Shown: positions 52,597-62,065, numbered from the stretch's first letter. The stretch is DNA of 64,000 nucleotides from Pokkaliibacter sp. MBI-7 (GCF_029846635.1 NZ_JARVTG010000001.1:2671001-2735000); one strand, 5' to 3'. The notes: generated by a model not told the origin, from the sequence alone. Made by a program: numbers and translations.

Positions 52597-53413
52597 TCTC
52601 ACCGCGGGCGGCGCGGAGTCGCCCTCCTGGTTGTTGCGGCTGGCGGCCTGGGGCGGGCTGGTGTTCCTGCACTTCCCCATCCTGATCATCCTGCTGTACG
52701 CCTTCAACACCGAAGAGGCGGCATTCAGCTTTCCGCCCAAGGGCTTCACCCTGCACTGGTTCAGCGTCGCCTTTGGTCGTGAAGACGTGCTGGAAGCTAT
52801 CGGTCTGTCGCTGAAGATTGCCTGTCTGGCTACCGTGATTGCCATGGTGCTGGGCACGCTGGCGGCAGCGGCGCTGTACCGGCGCTCATTCTTCGGCAAG
52901 GAAAGCCTGACCCTGATGATGGTGTTGCCCATTGCCCTGCCCGGCATCATCACCGGTCTGGCGCTGCTCAATGGCTTCAAGCAGCTGGGGATTGAGCCGG
53001 GTGTGCTGACTATTGTGATCGGCCACGCCACCTTCTGTGTGGTGATTGTCTACAACAACGTGGTGGCGCGGTTTCGGCGTACTTCCTACAGCTTGATCGA
53101 GGCCTCGATGGATCTCGGCGCCGATGGCTGGCAGACCTTCCGCTACATCATTCTGCCCAACCTCAGCTCGGCGCTGCTGGCCGGTGGCATGCTGGCCTTT
53201 GCCCTGTCCTTCGATGAGCTGATCGTCACCACCTTTACTGCCGGACATGAGAAACCGCTGCCGCTGTGGCTGCTCAACCAGCTGACCCGGCCCCGCGATG
53301 TGCCGGTCACCAATGTGGTGGCGATGCTGGTGATGGTGGTCACCATGGTGCCGGTGCTGCTGGCCTATCTGCTCAGTCGCGGCGGTGACAGCGTGGCAGG
53401 CAGCGGTAAATAG
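52586..53413 (+). CDS. ydcV: Polyamine-type ABC transporter permease (YdcV-like)
   Basis: This 275-residue permease of the PotC/YdcV type has about six membrane segments and the EAA loop IEASMDLGADGWQTFRYIILPN. The family segment FALSFDELIVTTFTAG is present. The ATG at 52586 overlaps the end of ydcU, which fits translational coupling. patD begins 92 bases after its end, with its own ribosome-binding site. Confidence 0.92.
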   Translation: MRSDLTAGGAESPSWLLRLAAWGGLVFLHFPILIILLYAFNTEEAAFSFPPKGFTLHWFSVAFGREDVLEAIGLSLKIACLATVIAMVLGTLAAAALYRRSFFGKESLTLMMVLPIALPGIITGLALLNGFKQLGIEPGVLTIVIGHATFCVVIVYNNVVARFRRTSYSLIEASMDLGADGWQTFRYIILPNLSSALLAGGMLAFALSFDELIVTTFTAGHEKPLPLWLLNQLTRPRDVPVTNVVAMLVMVVTMVPVLLAYLLSRGGDSVAGSGK

Positions 53414-53505
53414 ATGGCCGCAGCGCACACGTTTACACCTTTTACCGGCCTGTCCGCGGGCAGGCCGTCACTGTCTGAATCTCAATACCCAAGGGGATGT
53501 CGACC

Positions 53506-54930
53506 ATGTATACCCAATTGCTGATCAATGGCCGCCTGGTTCAGGGCGGTGGCGAACCCTTTACGATCTTCAACCCGGCGCGTGGCACGGTGCTGGCCAG
53601 CCTGCCGGAAGCCAGTGCGGAGCAGGTCAATGAGGCCGTGCTGGCGGCCGATGCGGCGTTCGACAGCTGGTCACAGACCTCGCCCAAGGATCGCTCCCTG
53701 CTGCTGCTGAAACTGGCCGATCTGATCGACAGCCATGCTGAAGAGCTGGCCAGACTGGAGTCCGACAACTGCGGTAAGCCTTATCAGGCGGCACTGAATG
53801 ATGAAATGCCCGCCATTGCCGACGTATTCCGCTACTTCGCCGGTGCCTGCCGTTGCATGAACGGCGCTGCTGCGGGTGAATACCTGCCCGGTTTCACCTC
53901 GATGATTCGCCGTGATCCCATTGGCGTCGTCGCCTCCATCGCGCCGTGGAACTACCCGCTGATGATGGCGGCGTGGAAACTGGCGCCGGCGCTGGCGGCG
54001 GGCAACACCGTAGTGCTCAAGCCTTCCGAACAGACACCGCTTACCACCCTGCGACTGGCGGCCATTCTGGCTGAGGTGTTCCCGGCTGGCGTGGTGAACA
54101 TTGTCTTTGGCCGGGGCCAGCAGGTGGGTAATCCGCTGATCAGTCATAACAAGGTGCGGATGGTGTCGCTGACCGGCTCCATCGCCACCGGTCAGCATAT
54201 CGTGCAGACGGGGGCGGCCACCATGAAGCGCACCCACATGGAGCTGGGCGGTAAGGCGCCGGTGCTGGTGTTTGATGATGCAGATCTGGCCGCCGTGGTC
54301 GAGGGCGTACGTACGTTTGGCTACTACAACGCCGGGCAGGACTGCACCGCGGCCTGCCGCATCTATGCGCAGAAAGGCATCTACGACAAGCTGGTGGCCG
54401 ATCTGGGCAGCGCTGTGTCGAGTCTGAAAATGGGCTTACAGGATGATCCGACTACCGAGCTTGGGCCGCTGATTACGGCTGCGCACCGCGAGCGGGTGGC
54501 GGGCTTTGTGGAGCGCGCGGCGGCGCTGAGCCATATCGAAGTGGTCACCGGCGGCCAGCGTGGTGAGGGGGAGGGTTATTTCTTCCAGCCCACGGTGCTG
54601 GCCGGTGCTCGTCAGGATGATGAGATTGTGCGTCGTGAAGTCTTCGGGCCGGTGGTGTCCGTCACCCTGTTCGACGACGAAGCGCAGGGCCTGCGTATGG
54701 CCAACGATTCCGACTACGGTCTGGCATCGTCAGTGTGGACCGCCGACAGTGGGCGTGCCGCCCGTCTGGCGGCACGCCTGCAGTACGGCTGCACCTGGGT
54801 CAACACCCATTTTATGCTGACCAATGAAATGCCCCACGGCGGGATGAAGATGTCCGGTTACGGCAAGGATATGTCGATGTTCGGGCTGGAAGACTACACC
54901 GCCATCCGCCATGTGATGATCAAGCAGTAA
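53506..54930 (+). CDS. patD: Gamma-aminobutyraldehyde dehydrogenase
   Basis: This 474-residue aldehyde dehydrogenase has the same length as E. coli PatD (YdcW) and follows it closely: EYLPGFTSMIRRDPIGVVAS, THMELGGKAPV with the catalytic Glu, FGYYNAGQDCTAACRIYAQKG with the catalytic Cys, and NEMPHGGMKMSGYGKDMS. It oxidises 4-aminobutyraldehyde, from putrescine transamination, to GABA. I chose ATG 53506, nine bases after AAGGGG; the ATG at 53497 sits immediately against that site. It is the last gene of the ydcSTUV-patD unit, upstream of a strong terminator. Confidence 0.95.
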   Translation: MYTQLLINGRLVQGGGEPFTIFNPARGTVLASLPEASAEQVNEAVLAADAAFDSWSQTSPKDRSLLLLKLADLIDSHAEELARLESDNCGKPYQAALNDEMPAIADVFRYFAGACRCMNGAAAGEYLPGFTSMIRRDPIGVVASIAPWNYPLMMAAWKLAPALAAGNTVVLKPSEQTPLTTLRLAAILAEVFPAGVVNIVFGRGQQVGNPLISHNKVRMVSLTGSIATGQHIVQTGAATMKRTHMELGGKAPVLVFDDADLAAVVEGVRTFGYYNAGQDCTAACRIYAQKGIYDKLVADLGSAVSSLKMGLQDDPTTELGPLITAAHRERVAGFVERAAALSHIEVVTGGQRGEGEGYFFQPTVLAGARQDDEIVRREVFGPVVSVTLFDDEAQGLRMANDSDYGLASSVWTADSGRAARLAARLQYGCTWVNTHFMLTNEMPHGGMKMSGYGKDMSMFGLEDYTAIRHVMIKQ

Positions 54931-55082
54931 ACCCTGTTCAGGTTACCCCGCTGCCGGTATCGCTGTTATTGAGGATGCCGGTGGCTTTTTATTCATACCG
55001 TCATGGCTGTCATCCATAACACAGCAGCAATAGCCCTCTTTAAAGGACAGCGTCAAAAACCATCTCTAAAAAACCTGTCTCT

Positions 55083-55120
55083 AAACACAGAGGGCAACCC
55101 GTGGGCTGCCCTCTGTGTTT
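55083..55120. terminator. Bidirectional intrinsic terminator
   Basis: AAACACAGAGGGCA and TGCCCTCTGTGTTT form a perfect 14-bp stem with an ACCC/GGG-rich loop. It serves the ydc-patD operon and the convergent nucleoside hydrolase gene. Confidence 0.9.
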
Positions 55121-55158
55121 ACCGTCGTGGCCAATGCCATACAGTTAATGCCATCCGG

Positions 55159-56103
55159 TTACTGGCACAGTGTCTCTTCAAACAGCTGCAGCAGGCGTTC
55201 GCTGTCCACTTCCATGCAGATATCAGTCATGGGGACGTTCTCCCAGCCAGGCAGCGGAGAAGTCTTGCCTTCCGGACAGACGATGGTCTGGCCCATTGCC
55301 AGCCCGTCGGTTGCTACCCGCACTGCGCCGCGTGCGACACCGAAAATATCCGGGTGCAGGGCATAGGCCACACAGGAAGCGTCGTGGAAGTAGCAGCCTT
55401 CCACATCGTGAATACCGCTGTAGAAGTTGATATAGAACTGGGCGATGTCATAAAGGAAGGTGCCTTCCTTCGGATTGACGTTGCGTACCCGCTCCAGCAG
55501 GGAGTTCTGCAGCAATACCTGATGGGTGACATCGAGGCCGATCATCACCACCTGCCAGGGAGCGGTGAAGACCATATCGGCAGCGTGAGGGTCATTAATG
55601 ATGTTGGCTTCGGCCACGGGTGACACGTTACCGCGTTCTTTCCAGGTGCCGCCCATCAGAATTACTTCATCCACCAGATGGGCAATCTCCGGGTCGCGCT
55701 CCAGCGCCGCCGCCAGATTACCCAGCGGGCCCAGTGCTATCAGTGTGACTTCGCCGGGATGGGCACGAACCTGATCAATGATGAACTGCGCTGCATCGCG
55801 CGGGTCGGCCTGAGTGACAGGAGCTGCCCAGCCGATGTTGCCGAAACCATCTTTGCCGTGGACAAAGTCTGGAAACTCGCCGGGCTCGCGCACGCGGGGT
55901 ACGGCCACGCCTTTGGCGACCGGTACCGACTTGCCGGCCAGTTCAACCAGTGCCAGCGCATTGATGGTGGACTGTTCGACCGAAACGTTACCGTAGGTGG
56001 TTGTCAGACCCAGCACTTCCAGCTCCTGGGCATGAAAGGCGAACAGGATCGCCATAGCATCGTCGATGCCAGGATCCGTATCGATAATGATTTTGCGTGC
56101 CAT
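55159..56103 (-). CDS. Inosine/uridine-preferring nucleoside hydrolase
   Basis: This 314-residue protein has the calcium-site motif IIIDTDPGIDDAMAI at the N terminus, LIALGPLGNLAAAL, VILMGGTWKERGNVSPVAEANI and the C-terminal FHDASCVAYALHP with the catalytic His. It hydrolyses ribonucleosides to base and ribose. The substrate range (inosine-uridine or pyrimidine type, RihA/B/C) cannot be assigned. I chose the ATG at 56103; a longer in-frame start adds an unrelated 17 residues. Confidence 0.92.
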   Translation of the reverse strand: MARKIIIDTDPGIDDAMAILFAFHAQELEVLGLTTTYGNVSVEQSTINALALVELAGKSVPVAKGVAVPRVREPGEFPDFVHGKDGFGNIGWAAPVTQADPRDAAQFIIDQVRAHPGEVTLIALGPLGNLAAALERDPEIAHLVDEVILMGGTWKERGNVSPVAEANIINDPHAADMVFTAPWQVVMIGLDVTHQVLLQNSLLERVRNVNPKEGTFLYDIAQFYINFYSGIHDVEGCYFHDASCVAYALHPDIFGVARGAVRVATDGLAMGQTIVCPEGKTSPLPGWENVPMTDICMEVDSERLLQLFEETLCQ

Positions 56104-56645
56104 GGTGACCTCTGAGCGTGGCTGTCGGTGGTAAAAACTAACCGACTGTATCAAATAAAGTGCCCTATCTTCGGCGATCTGGCGCCGACTTGCCAGCAGT
56201 ATTACGACTACGGCAGTAGTGCTGTAAGAGTTTGGTAGTAATACGAAAAATTACATAAGAATAAAAATTCCACTTGAATATAAAAATGGAATAATCATAA
56301 TCAAAAGGCCTGTAGCACTTTGTATCAGATTAGATAGCATGGTGATTTTTTCACCATCTTGCTGGCTGTATTTTGCATCTGTGCTACTCTTTCGCGGCCT
56401 AACTCTCCCCATCGGTGGCCTTATACTGGCTTCGCCAGAATCAGGTTCATCTGACGGTGCATGCCATAATTAGAATATCTTGTGTCACCGTTGTAGTTAT
56501 ATTACGAAAATTTTTTCACTCACGAGCTATTCTGCTTGTGAGTGCAGCAGACTGGCGCAGGCCGGTAACTGCGTCTATATAGATAGTTCTGGTTGTTGGT
56601 ATAACGTTGTCGTCTGCCTGAATCGTTGATTTGCCTGGAGTGGCC
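56104..56645 (+). promoter_or_regulatory. AT-rich nuo leader region with two hairpins
   Basis: This 542-base region between the divergent nucleoside hydrolase and nuoA has no supported gene. It holds ATGGTGA-TTTTT-TCACCAT (56339-56357) and an 11-bp RNA hairpin with one G-U pair, CACTCACGAGC-TATTCT-GCTTGTGAGTG (56517-56544), about 100 bases before nuoA. The latter may be part of the nuo 5' leader. Confidence 0.45.
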
Positions 56646-57011
56646 ATGAGTGATTTTACCCCCGGTCTGATTATTGGACTCTTTGCCCTTCTCACCACTC
56701 TGATTGTCATTGCCATGCTGGCACTCAACCGCTTCCTCGGTAATTTCCATCGCCGTCATGATCAGGAACAGCCCTTTGAGAGTGGTCTGCTTCCTTCCGG
56801 TAATACTCAGCACCATTTCGCCATCAGTTATTATCTGATCGCCGCCGCCTTCCTTATTTTTGAACTGGAAGCCGCCATTTTGTGGGCCTGGGCCGTGAGC
56901 TACTGGTCCCTTGGAGCCCCTGGAGTCATCGCAGCTGTCACTTTCATGACCATCCTGCTGCTGGGCCTCGTCTACATGATTCGTAAAGGTTCATTCAATT
57001 TTAGGACGTAA
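56646..57011 (+). CDS. nuoA: NADH-quinone oxidoreductase subunit A
   Basis: This 121-residue protein has three membrane segments. The middle of the protein carries the NuoA signature ESGLLPSGNTQHHFAISYYLIA and FLIFELEAAILWAWAV. It is a membrane-arm subunit of complex I near the quinone channel. The ATG at 56646 follows TGGAG at a spacing of five. It is separated from nuoB by about 850 bases, whereas the two genes are normally adjacent. Confidence 0.96.
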   Translation: MSDFTPGLIIGLFALLTTLIVIAMLALNRFLGNFHRRHDQEQPFESGLLPSGNTQHHFAISYYLIAAAFLIFELEAAILWAWAVSYWSLGAPGVIAAVTFMTILLLGLVYMIRKGSFNFRT

Positions 57012-57869
57012 TGTCACCTGCATTCTGTCCAACTGAAGGAACCTCGGTAAACCGTCCTGATGTGGTGAAATTACAAACTGCACAGGCCGGCGGGTAAGGT
57101 GTGAAACACCGCCCGGATAATAACAGGGAAGCAGCGTGAGTCTGGTGAGGCAGACAGGCGTGATGTATTCCCGTGGACGGAGTTGTTTCTGTCTTTCGTA
57201 CTGTGATTTGCCGTGATGAGCTTTGTTGCTGGTCGGGTGTGAGGTTTTCTTGCCCTGAGCTGCGCTGAATAGCCTGTCTGTTTCCTGCCATGCGCTTGGA
57301 ACGTGTGAACGATCTGCTGCGCGTCGGCCATAGGGTGTTGAAAAGATCTTCGGAATGCTTATTTACGTCCAGTAAACTCCGCTTCCTCAGCTCTTTTCGC
57401 CCTGTCTGGCCTTAGCTCGCGAGATCGTGAACGCGTTCTCCGGTGGGAAGTACACCAGGGTTTCTGCGCTCCTGCCACTGTTTCACCCCGGTTTGTTGCT
57501 GTGCGCAAACAGAAGGGCGCCGTTGTTATCCCCGCGATCAAGCACCTTATCCCGGCATCTGTCTGGGGGCATGTCCTGTTGTCTGTTTTCCCAGTACTGG
57601 CTGCTGTCTGCCGGGGTTCCCGAAGGGGCGATCTGTTCAGGTAATACGCCTGCCATGGGGGAAACTCCGTCTCGGCAGCCGTGTTGGCTGATCAGCTCAT
57701 GGCAGAACAGGGGCTCGGTCCATCCAGTTTCAGCGTTTGGTCACTTTTGCAGGTGCGCCCCGGATACCACCGGGGGTCGTCTACCCGCAACGGGTGAAGT
57801 CTATCCGCCGATCTGGCTGCCACTGATCCCCGGGCAGTGCCTGCCGTCCTGAGCAGGAGGTCTATGCCT
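57012..57869. other. Unusual ~850-base gap between nuoA and nuoB
   Basis: I see no recognisable protein here; a 141-codon frame at 57427-57852 looks random (Ser-, Pro- and Cys-rich, and biased by the GC content). It contains a GGTGT-GAA-ACACC stem (about 57098-57110) and a diverged copy of the 39.8-kb repeat. It probably contains an internal promoter or regulatory leader for nuoB onward, or the remains of an insertion. Confidence 0.5.
57334..57440. repeat. Diverged copy of the 39.8-kb repeat
   Basis: GGTGTTGAAAAGATC and the following ATGCTTATTTACGTCCAGTAAACTCCGCTTCC-type sequence parallel the element at 39779-39924 (TCGTTGAAAATC, ATGCTCATTTAGTTCACTAAACTCCGC). The right end is degenerate, with no clear inverted terminus. 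Confidence 0.55.
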
Positions 57870-58433
57870 ATGAGCAGCACTATCCCCGTTCAACAACTGG
57901 ATCCCACCACGGGCGCCCCAGGTCAAGGTGGCAAGGACGGCATGTTCTCCACCATCGTCGGCAAGCTCGACGACATGGTCGCCTGGTGTCGTAACTATTC
58001 CCTCTGGCCCTACAACTTCGGCACCTCCTGCTGTTTCGTGGAGATGATGACCGCCGCTACCCCGCGTTTTGACATGGCGCGTCTGGGCTGCGAGGTATTG
58101 CGTGGTTCACCGCGTCAGAGTGACGTGCTGATCACCGCCGGTACCTGCTTCACCAAAATGGCCCCGCTGATGCGTCATATCTATGACCAGATGCTGGAGC
58201 CGCGCTGGGTGATCTCCATGGGTTCCTGCTCCAACTCCGGCGGCATGTACGACATCTACTCCGTGGTGCAGGGCGTGGACCGCATCATCCCTGTCGACAT
58301 TTACATTCCCGGTTGCCCACCTCGTCCTGATGCCCTGCTGGAAGGCCTGACACTGCTGCAGAAGCAGGTCAGGGAAAATCCTATTCCCGTACTGGCCAAG
58401 CGTCGCAAACCTCTGGGCATCGAGATCAAGTAA
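57870..58433 (+). CDS. nuoB: NADH-quinone oxidoreductase subunit B
   Basis: This protein of about 187 residues is the complex I subunit that carries the terminal 4Fe-4S cluster N2. The tandem cysteines of GTSCCFVEMM and the cysteines in GTCFTK, GSCSNSGG and GCPPRPDALLEG are present. The start is ambiguous: AGGAGG lies three bases before an ATG at 57864 and nine bases before the ATG at 57870; I prefer the latter. The stop abuts the nuoCD start with no gap. Confidence 0.95.
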   Translation: MSSTIPVQQLDPTTGAPGQGGKDGMFSTIVGKLDDMVAWCRNYSLWPYNFGTSCCFVEMMTAATPRFDMARLGCEVLRGSPRQSDVLITAGTCFTKMAPLMRHIYDQMLEPRWVISMGSCSNSGGMYDIYSVVQGVDRIIPVDIYIPGCPPRPDALLEGLTLLQKQVRENPIPVLAKRRKPLGIEIK

Positions 58434-60134
58434 ATGACAGAAGCACTGTTGCAGACTCTGGCTGAGCGCTTTGGCGCTGAGCCCTATTCCGCCGTCAGCT
58501 ATGTCGGCGCACCCAGCATCGTGGTGCCGCTCAACCAACTGCATGACGCCCTTCATTTCCTGCGCTACGAAGCCTCCACCCGCTATGAAATGCTGGTTGA
58601 CCTGTCGGCTATTGACGAAGCTGGCCGTGGTGGCGGTTTCACTGTGTTCTACCACCTGCTGAATCTGGAAAGCGCCGCCTTCCTGACGGTGCGCAGCCCG
58701 CTGTTCAGCAGCCTGCTGGAAGTGCCGACTGCCAGTGACATCTGGCCTGCGGCCGACTGGTATGAGCGTGAGGTGTACGACATGTTCGGCCTGCGTTTCA
58801 GCGGCCATCCTGATCTGCGGCGTATTCTGCTGCCGGACTTCTGGCAGGGCCATCCGCTGCTGAAAAGCGAAGCCGGTCGTGCGACTGAGCGCCCTGACCC
58901 CTTCGGCTATGACCCGGAAAGCCTGAACAAGATCCTGCAGGGGTACATGAACCCCGAGCAGGGTGACGACGGTGAAATGGTAGTCAACATCGGCCCCAAC
59001 CACCCCGGTACCGACGGTATTATCCGACTGGTGCTGCGCCTGCGTGGCGAGCGGATCACCAGCCTGGAACAGGAAATCGGCTATCACCACCGTGGTGCGG
59101 AAAAGGTCGCAGAGTTCCATACCTTCCACAACTACATTCCTTATACCAACCGTATCGACTACCTCGGCGGTGTCGGTGGTGAGCTGCCCTACGTGCTGGC
59201 CTGCGAGCAGATGACCGGTATCGAGGTGCCGCCACGGGCGCAGGCCATGCGGGTAATGCTGGCGGAAATCTTCCGCCTGTCATCGCATCTGGTGTGGATC
59301 AGCTCCCTTGGCCACAACCTTGGCGCCATGGGCCCGGCGTTCTATGCCTTCATGGAGCGTGAGAAGCTGTTCGACGTCATCGAAGAGGTCTGCGGTGGCC
59401 GTATGCACCCGGCGTTCTACCGTATTGGCGGTGTGGCGCAGGATCTGCCGGAGGGCTGGCAGCGCAATGTACTGCGCAGCTGTGACGCGGTAGAAGAACG
59501 TATCCCCGAGCTGGAAGCGCTGACCACCAAGTCCTACATTTTCCAGACCCGTACCAAGGGCATTGCGGTGTACACCCCCGAGCAGGCCATAGACTGGGCC
59601 CTGACCGGCCCCAACCTGCGTGCCTGTGGTTTCGATTTCGACATTCGCAAGAAGCTGCCCTACAGCGGCTACGAGCAGTATGACTTTGACGTGCCGGTCG
59701 GCACCGACGGCGATGCCTTCACCCGCACGGTGCTGCGTATCGAAGAAATGCGCCAGAGCCTGCGTATTATTCGTCAGGTGGTGGCAAGCATGCCCGACGG
59801 CCCCATCCTTTCTGACAACAAGCCCCGCTACAGCCTGGCGCGCAAAGAACGCGCCCTGGAAGACATCGAGACCATGATCCACCACTTTATCGAAGTGGGT
59901 CGTGGTCTGCCCTTCCCCCGTGGCGAGAGCTTCTTCCCGACAGAGACCTCCAAAGGCCTGACCTGTTACACCCTGGTCAGTGACGGCAGCGCCAACCCCT
60001 ACCGCGTGCGCATCCGTACCCCCTCCTTCGCCCACTTTCAGTCGGTGAAGGCTGTCGGTGTGGGCGACGTGCTGGGTAACGTCATCTGTCTTATCGGTTC
60101 CATTGATTACGTTCTGGCTGATATCGACCGCTGA
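58434..60134 (+). CDS. nuoC: NADH-quinone oxidoreductase fused subunits C and D
   Basis: This 566-residue fusion has NuoC in the first ~170 residues (REVYDMFGLRFSGHPDLRRILLPD) and NuoD after about residue 190 (VNIGPNHPGTDGIIRL, EIGYHHRGAEKVAE, YTNRIDYLGGV, RIRTPSF). The fusion is typical of gammaproteobacteria. NuoD forms most of the quinone-binding pocket with NuoB. The length is a little below the ~600 residues of E. coli NuoCD. It begins directly after the nuoB stop (TAAATG). Confidence 0.96.
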   Translation: MTEALLQTLAERFGAEPYSAVSYVGAPSIVVPLNQLHDALHFLRYEASTRYEMLVDLSAIDEAGRGGGFTVFYHLLNLESAAFLTVRSPLFSSLLEVPTASDIWPAADWYEREVYDMFGLRFSGHPDLRRILLPDFWQGHPLLKSEAGRATERPDPFGYDPESLNKILQGYMNPEQGDDGEMVVNIGPNHPGTDGIIRLVLRLRGERITSLEQEIGYHHRGAEKVAEFHTFHNYIPYTNRIDYLGGVGGELPYVLACEQMTGIEVPPRAQAMRVMLAEIFRLSSHLVWISSLGHNLGAMGPAFYAFMEREKLFDVIEEVCGGRMHPAFYRIGGVAQDLPEGWQRNVLRSCDAVEERIPELEALTTKSYIFQTRTKGIAVYTPEQAIDWALTGPNLRACGFDFDIRKKLPYSGYEQYDFDVPVGTDGDAFTRTVLRIEEMRQSLRIIRQVVASMPDGPILSDNKPRYSLARKERALEDIETMIHHFIEVGRGLPFPRGESFFPTETSKGLTCYTLVSDGSANPYRVRIRTPSFAHFQSVKAVGVGDVLGNVICLIGSIDYVLADIDR

Positions 60135-60196
60135 CGGTGGTGACGGCTGTCGCCTGCCGACAGCTGCGCCCCGTCCGGCGAGCCGGAGGAGCATTT

Positions 60197-60733
60197 ATGA
60201 GTTTGACTGAACACGAAATCGAGCACCTCAGGGAGCATATTGCGCACTACCCTGAGAAACGTGCCGGTGCCATCTATTGCCTGTACTACGTGCAGGACAA
60301 ATACGGCTACATCCCGCGCGCCAGTCTGGACGAAGTGTCGGAACTGACCGACCTGTCGCCGACCCAGCTGGATGAGCTGATCACCTTCTATACCCTGTTG
60401 CGTCGCCGTCCGGTGGGTCGCCGCCTGATCCGCATCTGCGACAGCATTTCCTGTTACACCCGTGGTTCCGAGCAGGTACTGGCTGCCGCCAAAGAGGCGG
60501 TCGGTGTCGAGTTTGGCCAGATTTCCAGGGACGGTGCCGTCACCGTACTGCCCAGCATCTGTCTGGGTCTGTGCGACCGCGCCCCTGCCGGTCTGGTCGA
60601 CGACAGCGAAGATCTGGGTGAGCTGACCCCGGAGAAAATCCGCGACCTGATCTGCAGCTATGCCGCTGAAACGCTGGACAGCAAAGCCGCTGGCGGGCAG
60701 CAGATTCTGGCCGTCCTCAAGGACCAGCAGTAA
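60197..60733 (+). CDS. nuoE: NADH-quinone oxidoreductase subunit E
   Basis: This 178-residue subunit carries the 2Fe-2S cluster N1a: cysteines in CDSISCYTRGSEQ and in CLGLCDRAP. The N-terminal helical region contains YGYIPRASLDEVSELTDLSP. It sits next to NuoF in the NADH-dehydrogenase module. I chose the ATG at 60197, which follows GGAGGAG; an in-frame start 20 codons earlier would not fit. nuoF starts 12 bases after its end. Confidence 0.96.
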   Translation: MSLTEHEIEHLREHIAHYPEKRAGAIYCLYYVQDKYGYIPRASLDEVSELTDLSPTQLDELITFYTLLRRRPVGRRLIRICDSISCYTRGSEQVLAAAKEAVGVEFGQISRDGAVTVLPSICLGLCDRAPAGLVDDSEDLGELTPEKIRDLICSYAAETLDSKAAGGQQILAVLKDQQ

Positions 60734-60745
60734 CAGGAGCTGACT

Positions 60746-62065
60746 ATGGAAAAAGTACTATCGCGCAATTTTCATCATGCGCAGCCCCTTGATCTGGCGG
60801 CCTACCGTGCTGGTGGCGGCTATGACAGCCTGCAGTCGATCTTCGGCCGTGACCGTGAAGAAATGGTCAACGAGCTGCGTGCCTCCGGCCTGCGTGGCTG
60901 TGGTGGCGCCGGTTTCTCCACCGGTCTGAAGTGGAGCTTTCTGGCCAAGGATGCCGCACGTCCGATCTATCTGGTGATCAACCTCGATGAATCCGAGCCC
61001 GGCTCCTGTAAGGACCGTCAGGTGCTCTATCGTGATCCGCACACCATCGTCGAAGGCGTGCTGGCGTCGGCCTATATCATCGGCGCGGACAAAGCCTTCG
61101 TCTTCGTGCGGGGTGAATACAAAGTCGGTGCGGCCAAGCTGGAAAAGGCGGTACAGGAAGCCCGTGATGCGGGTCTGCTGGGGGATAACATCCTCGGCTC
61201 CGGTTTCTCGCTGGATATCGACGTGCACCTGAGTGCCGGCCGCTATATCTGCGGTGAAGAAACCGCCCTGCTCAACGCCCTCGAAGGCTATCGTGCCAAC
61301 CCCCGCTCCAAGCCGCCCTTCCCGGCCGTCAAAGGTCTGTGGGGCCAGCCGACCATTGTTAACAACATGGAAACTGTCTGCCATGTCCCCTCCATCATGC
61401 ACAAGGGTGCACAGTGGTTTCAGGGGCAGGGCCAGAACGGCGGCAGCGGCACTCACCTGTTCCAGGTGTCAGGCCCGGTGAAGAACCCCGGCGTATTCGA
61501 GCTGCCAATGGGGGTGACCGCCCGCGAACTGATCTACGATCACGCCGGTGGCCTGCTGGATGGCCGCAAGCTGATTGCCTTCCAGCCCGGTGGCTCCTCC
61601 ACACCCTTCATGACGCCAGATCAGCTGGACACGCCGATGCACTTCGATGCGGTAGCCAAGATCGGCTCCCGTCTGGGGACCGGCGGGGTGATCATCATGG
61701 ATGACACCATCTGCCCGCTGAAGTACACCCGCAACCTGATCGAATTCTATGCCCGTGAATCCTGTGGCTTCTGCACGCCCTGCCGTGACGGTCTGCCCTA
61801 TCTGGTGCATCTGTTCGACAAGTTTGAACTGGGTACGGCAACCGATGCCGATCACCAGACCATTCTCGAACTGTGCGGCCTGATTGGCCCCAACACGCAC
61901 TGCGCACTGGCTCCGGGTGCGGTCATGCCAGTGCAGTCGGCGTTGCAGCTGTTCGATAACGAATTCAAGAAACATATCGCCAGTAAGGGATGTAGCTATT
62001 CCCCCGTTGCCGCGACGGTGTCGCAGGCCGCTGCAGGCGCTGGCGTACAGGGAGGACACCACTGA
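60746..62065 (+). CDS. nuoF: NADH-quinone oxidoreductase subunit F
   Basis: This 439-residue flavoprotein holds the NADH- and FMN-binding site (GLRGCGGAGFSTGLKW, NLDESEPGSCKDR, YICGEETALLNALEG) and the 4Fe-4S cluster N3 (ESCGFCTPCRDG plus a downstream Cys in NTHCALAPGA). It oxidises NADH and passes electrons to the iron-sulfur chain. An AGGAG site precedes the ATG. Its stop overlaps the nuoG start by one base (TGATG). Confidence 0.97.
   Translation: MEKVLSRNFHHAQPLDLAAYRAGGGYDSLQSIFGRDREEMVNELRASGLRGCGGAGFSTGLKWSFLAKDAARPIYLVINLDESEPGSCKDRQVLYRDPHTIVEGVLASAYIIGADKAFVFVRGEYKVGAAKLEKAVQEARDAGLLGDNILGSGFSLDIDVHLSAGRYICGEETALLNALEGYRANPRSKPPFPAVKGLWGQPTIVNNMETVCHVPSIMHKGAQWFQGQGQNGGSGTHLFQVSGPVKNPGVFELPMGVTARELIYDHAGGLLDGRKLIAFQPGGSSTPFMTPDQLDTPMHFDAVAKIGSRLGTGGVIIMDDTICPLKYTRNLIEFYARESCGFCTPCRDGLPYLVHLFDKFELGTATDADHQTILELCGLIGPNTHCALAPGAVMPVQSALQLFDNEFKKHIASKGCSYSPVAATVSQAAAGAGVQGGHH

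Noticed and set aside
57427..57852. 141-codon frame in the nuoA-nuoB gap
   Set aside because: The translation is rich in Ser, Pro, Cys and Leu without any motif, has no good ribosome-binding site, and ends inside the nuoB leader. It looks like a chance frame in GC-rich DNA.
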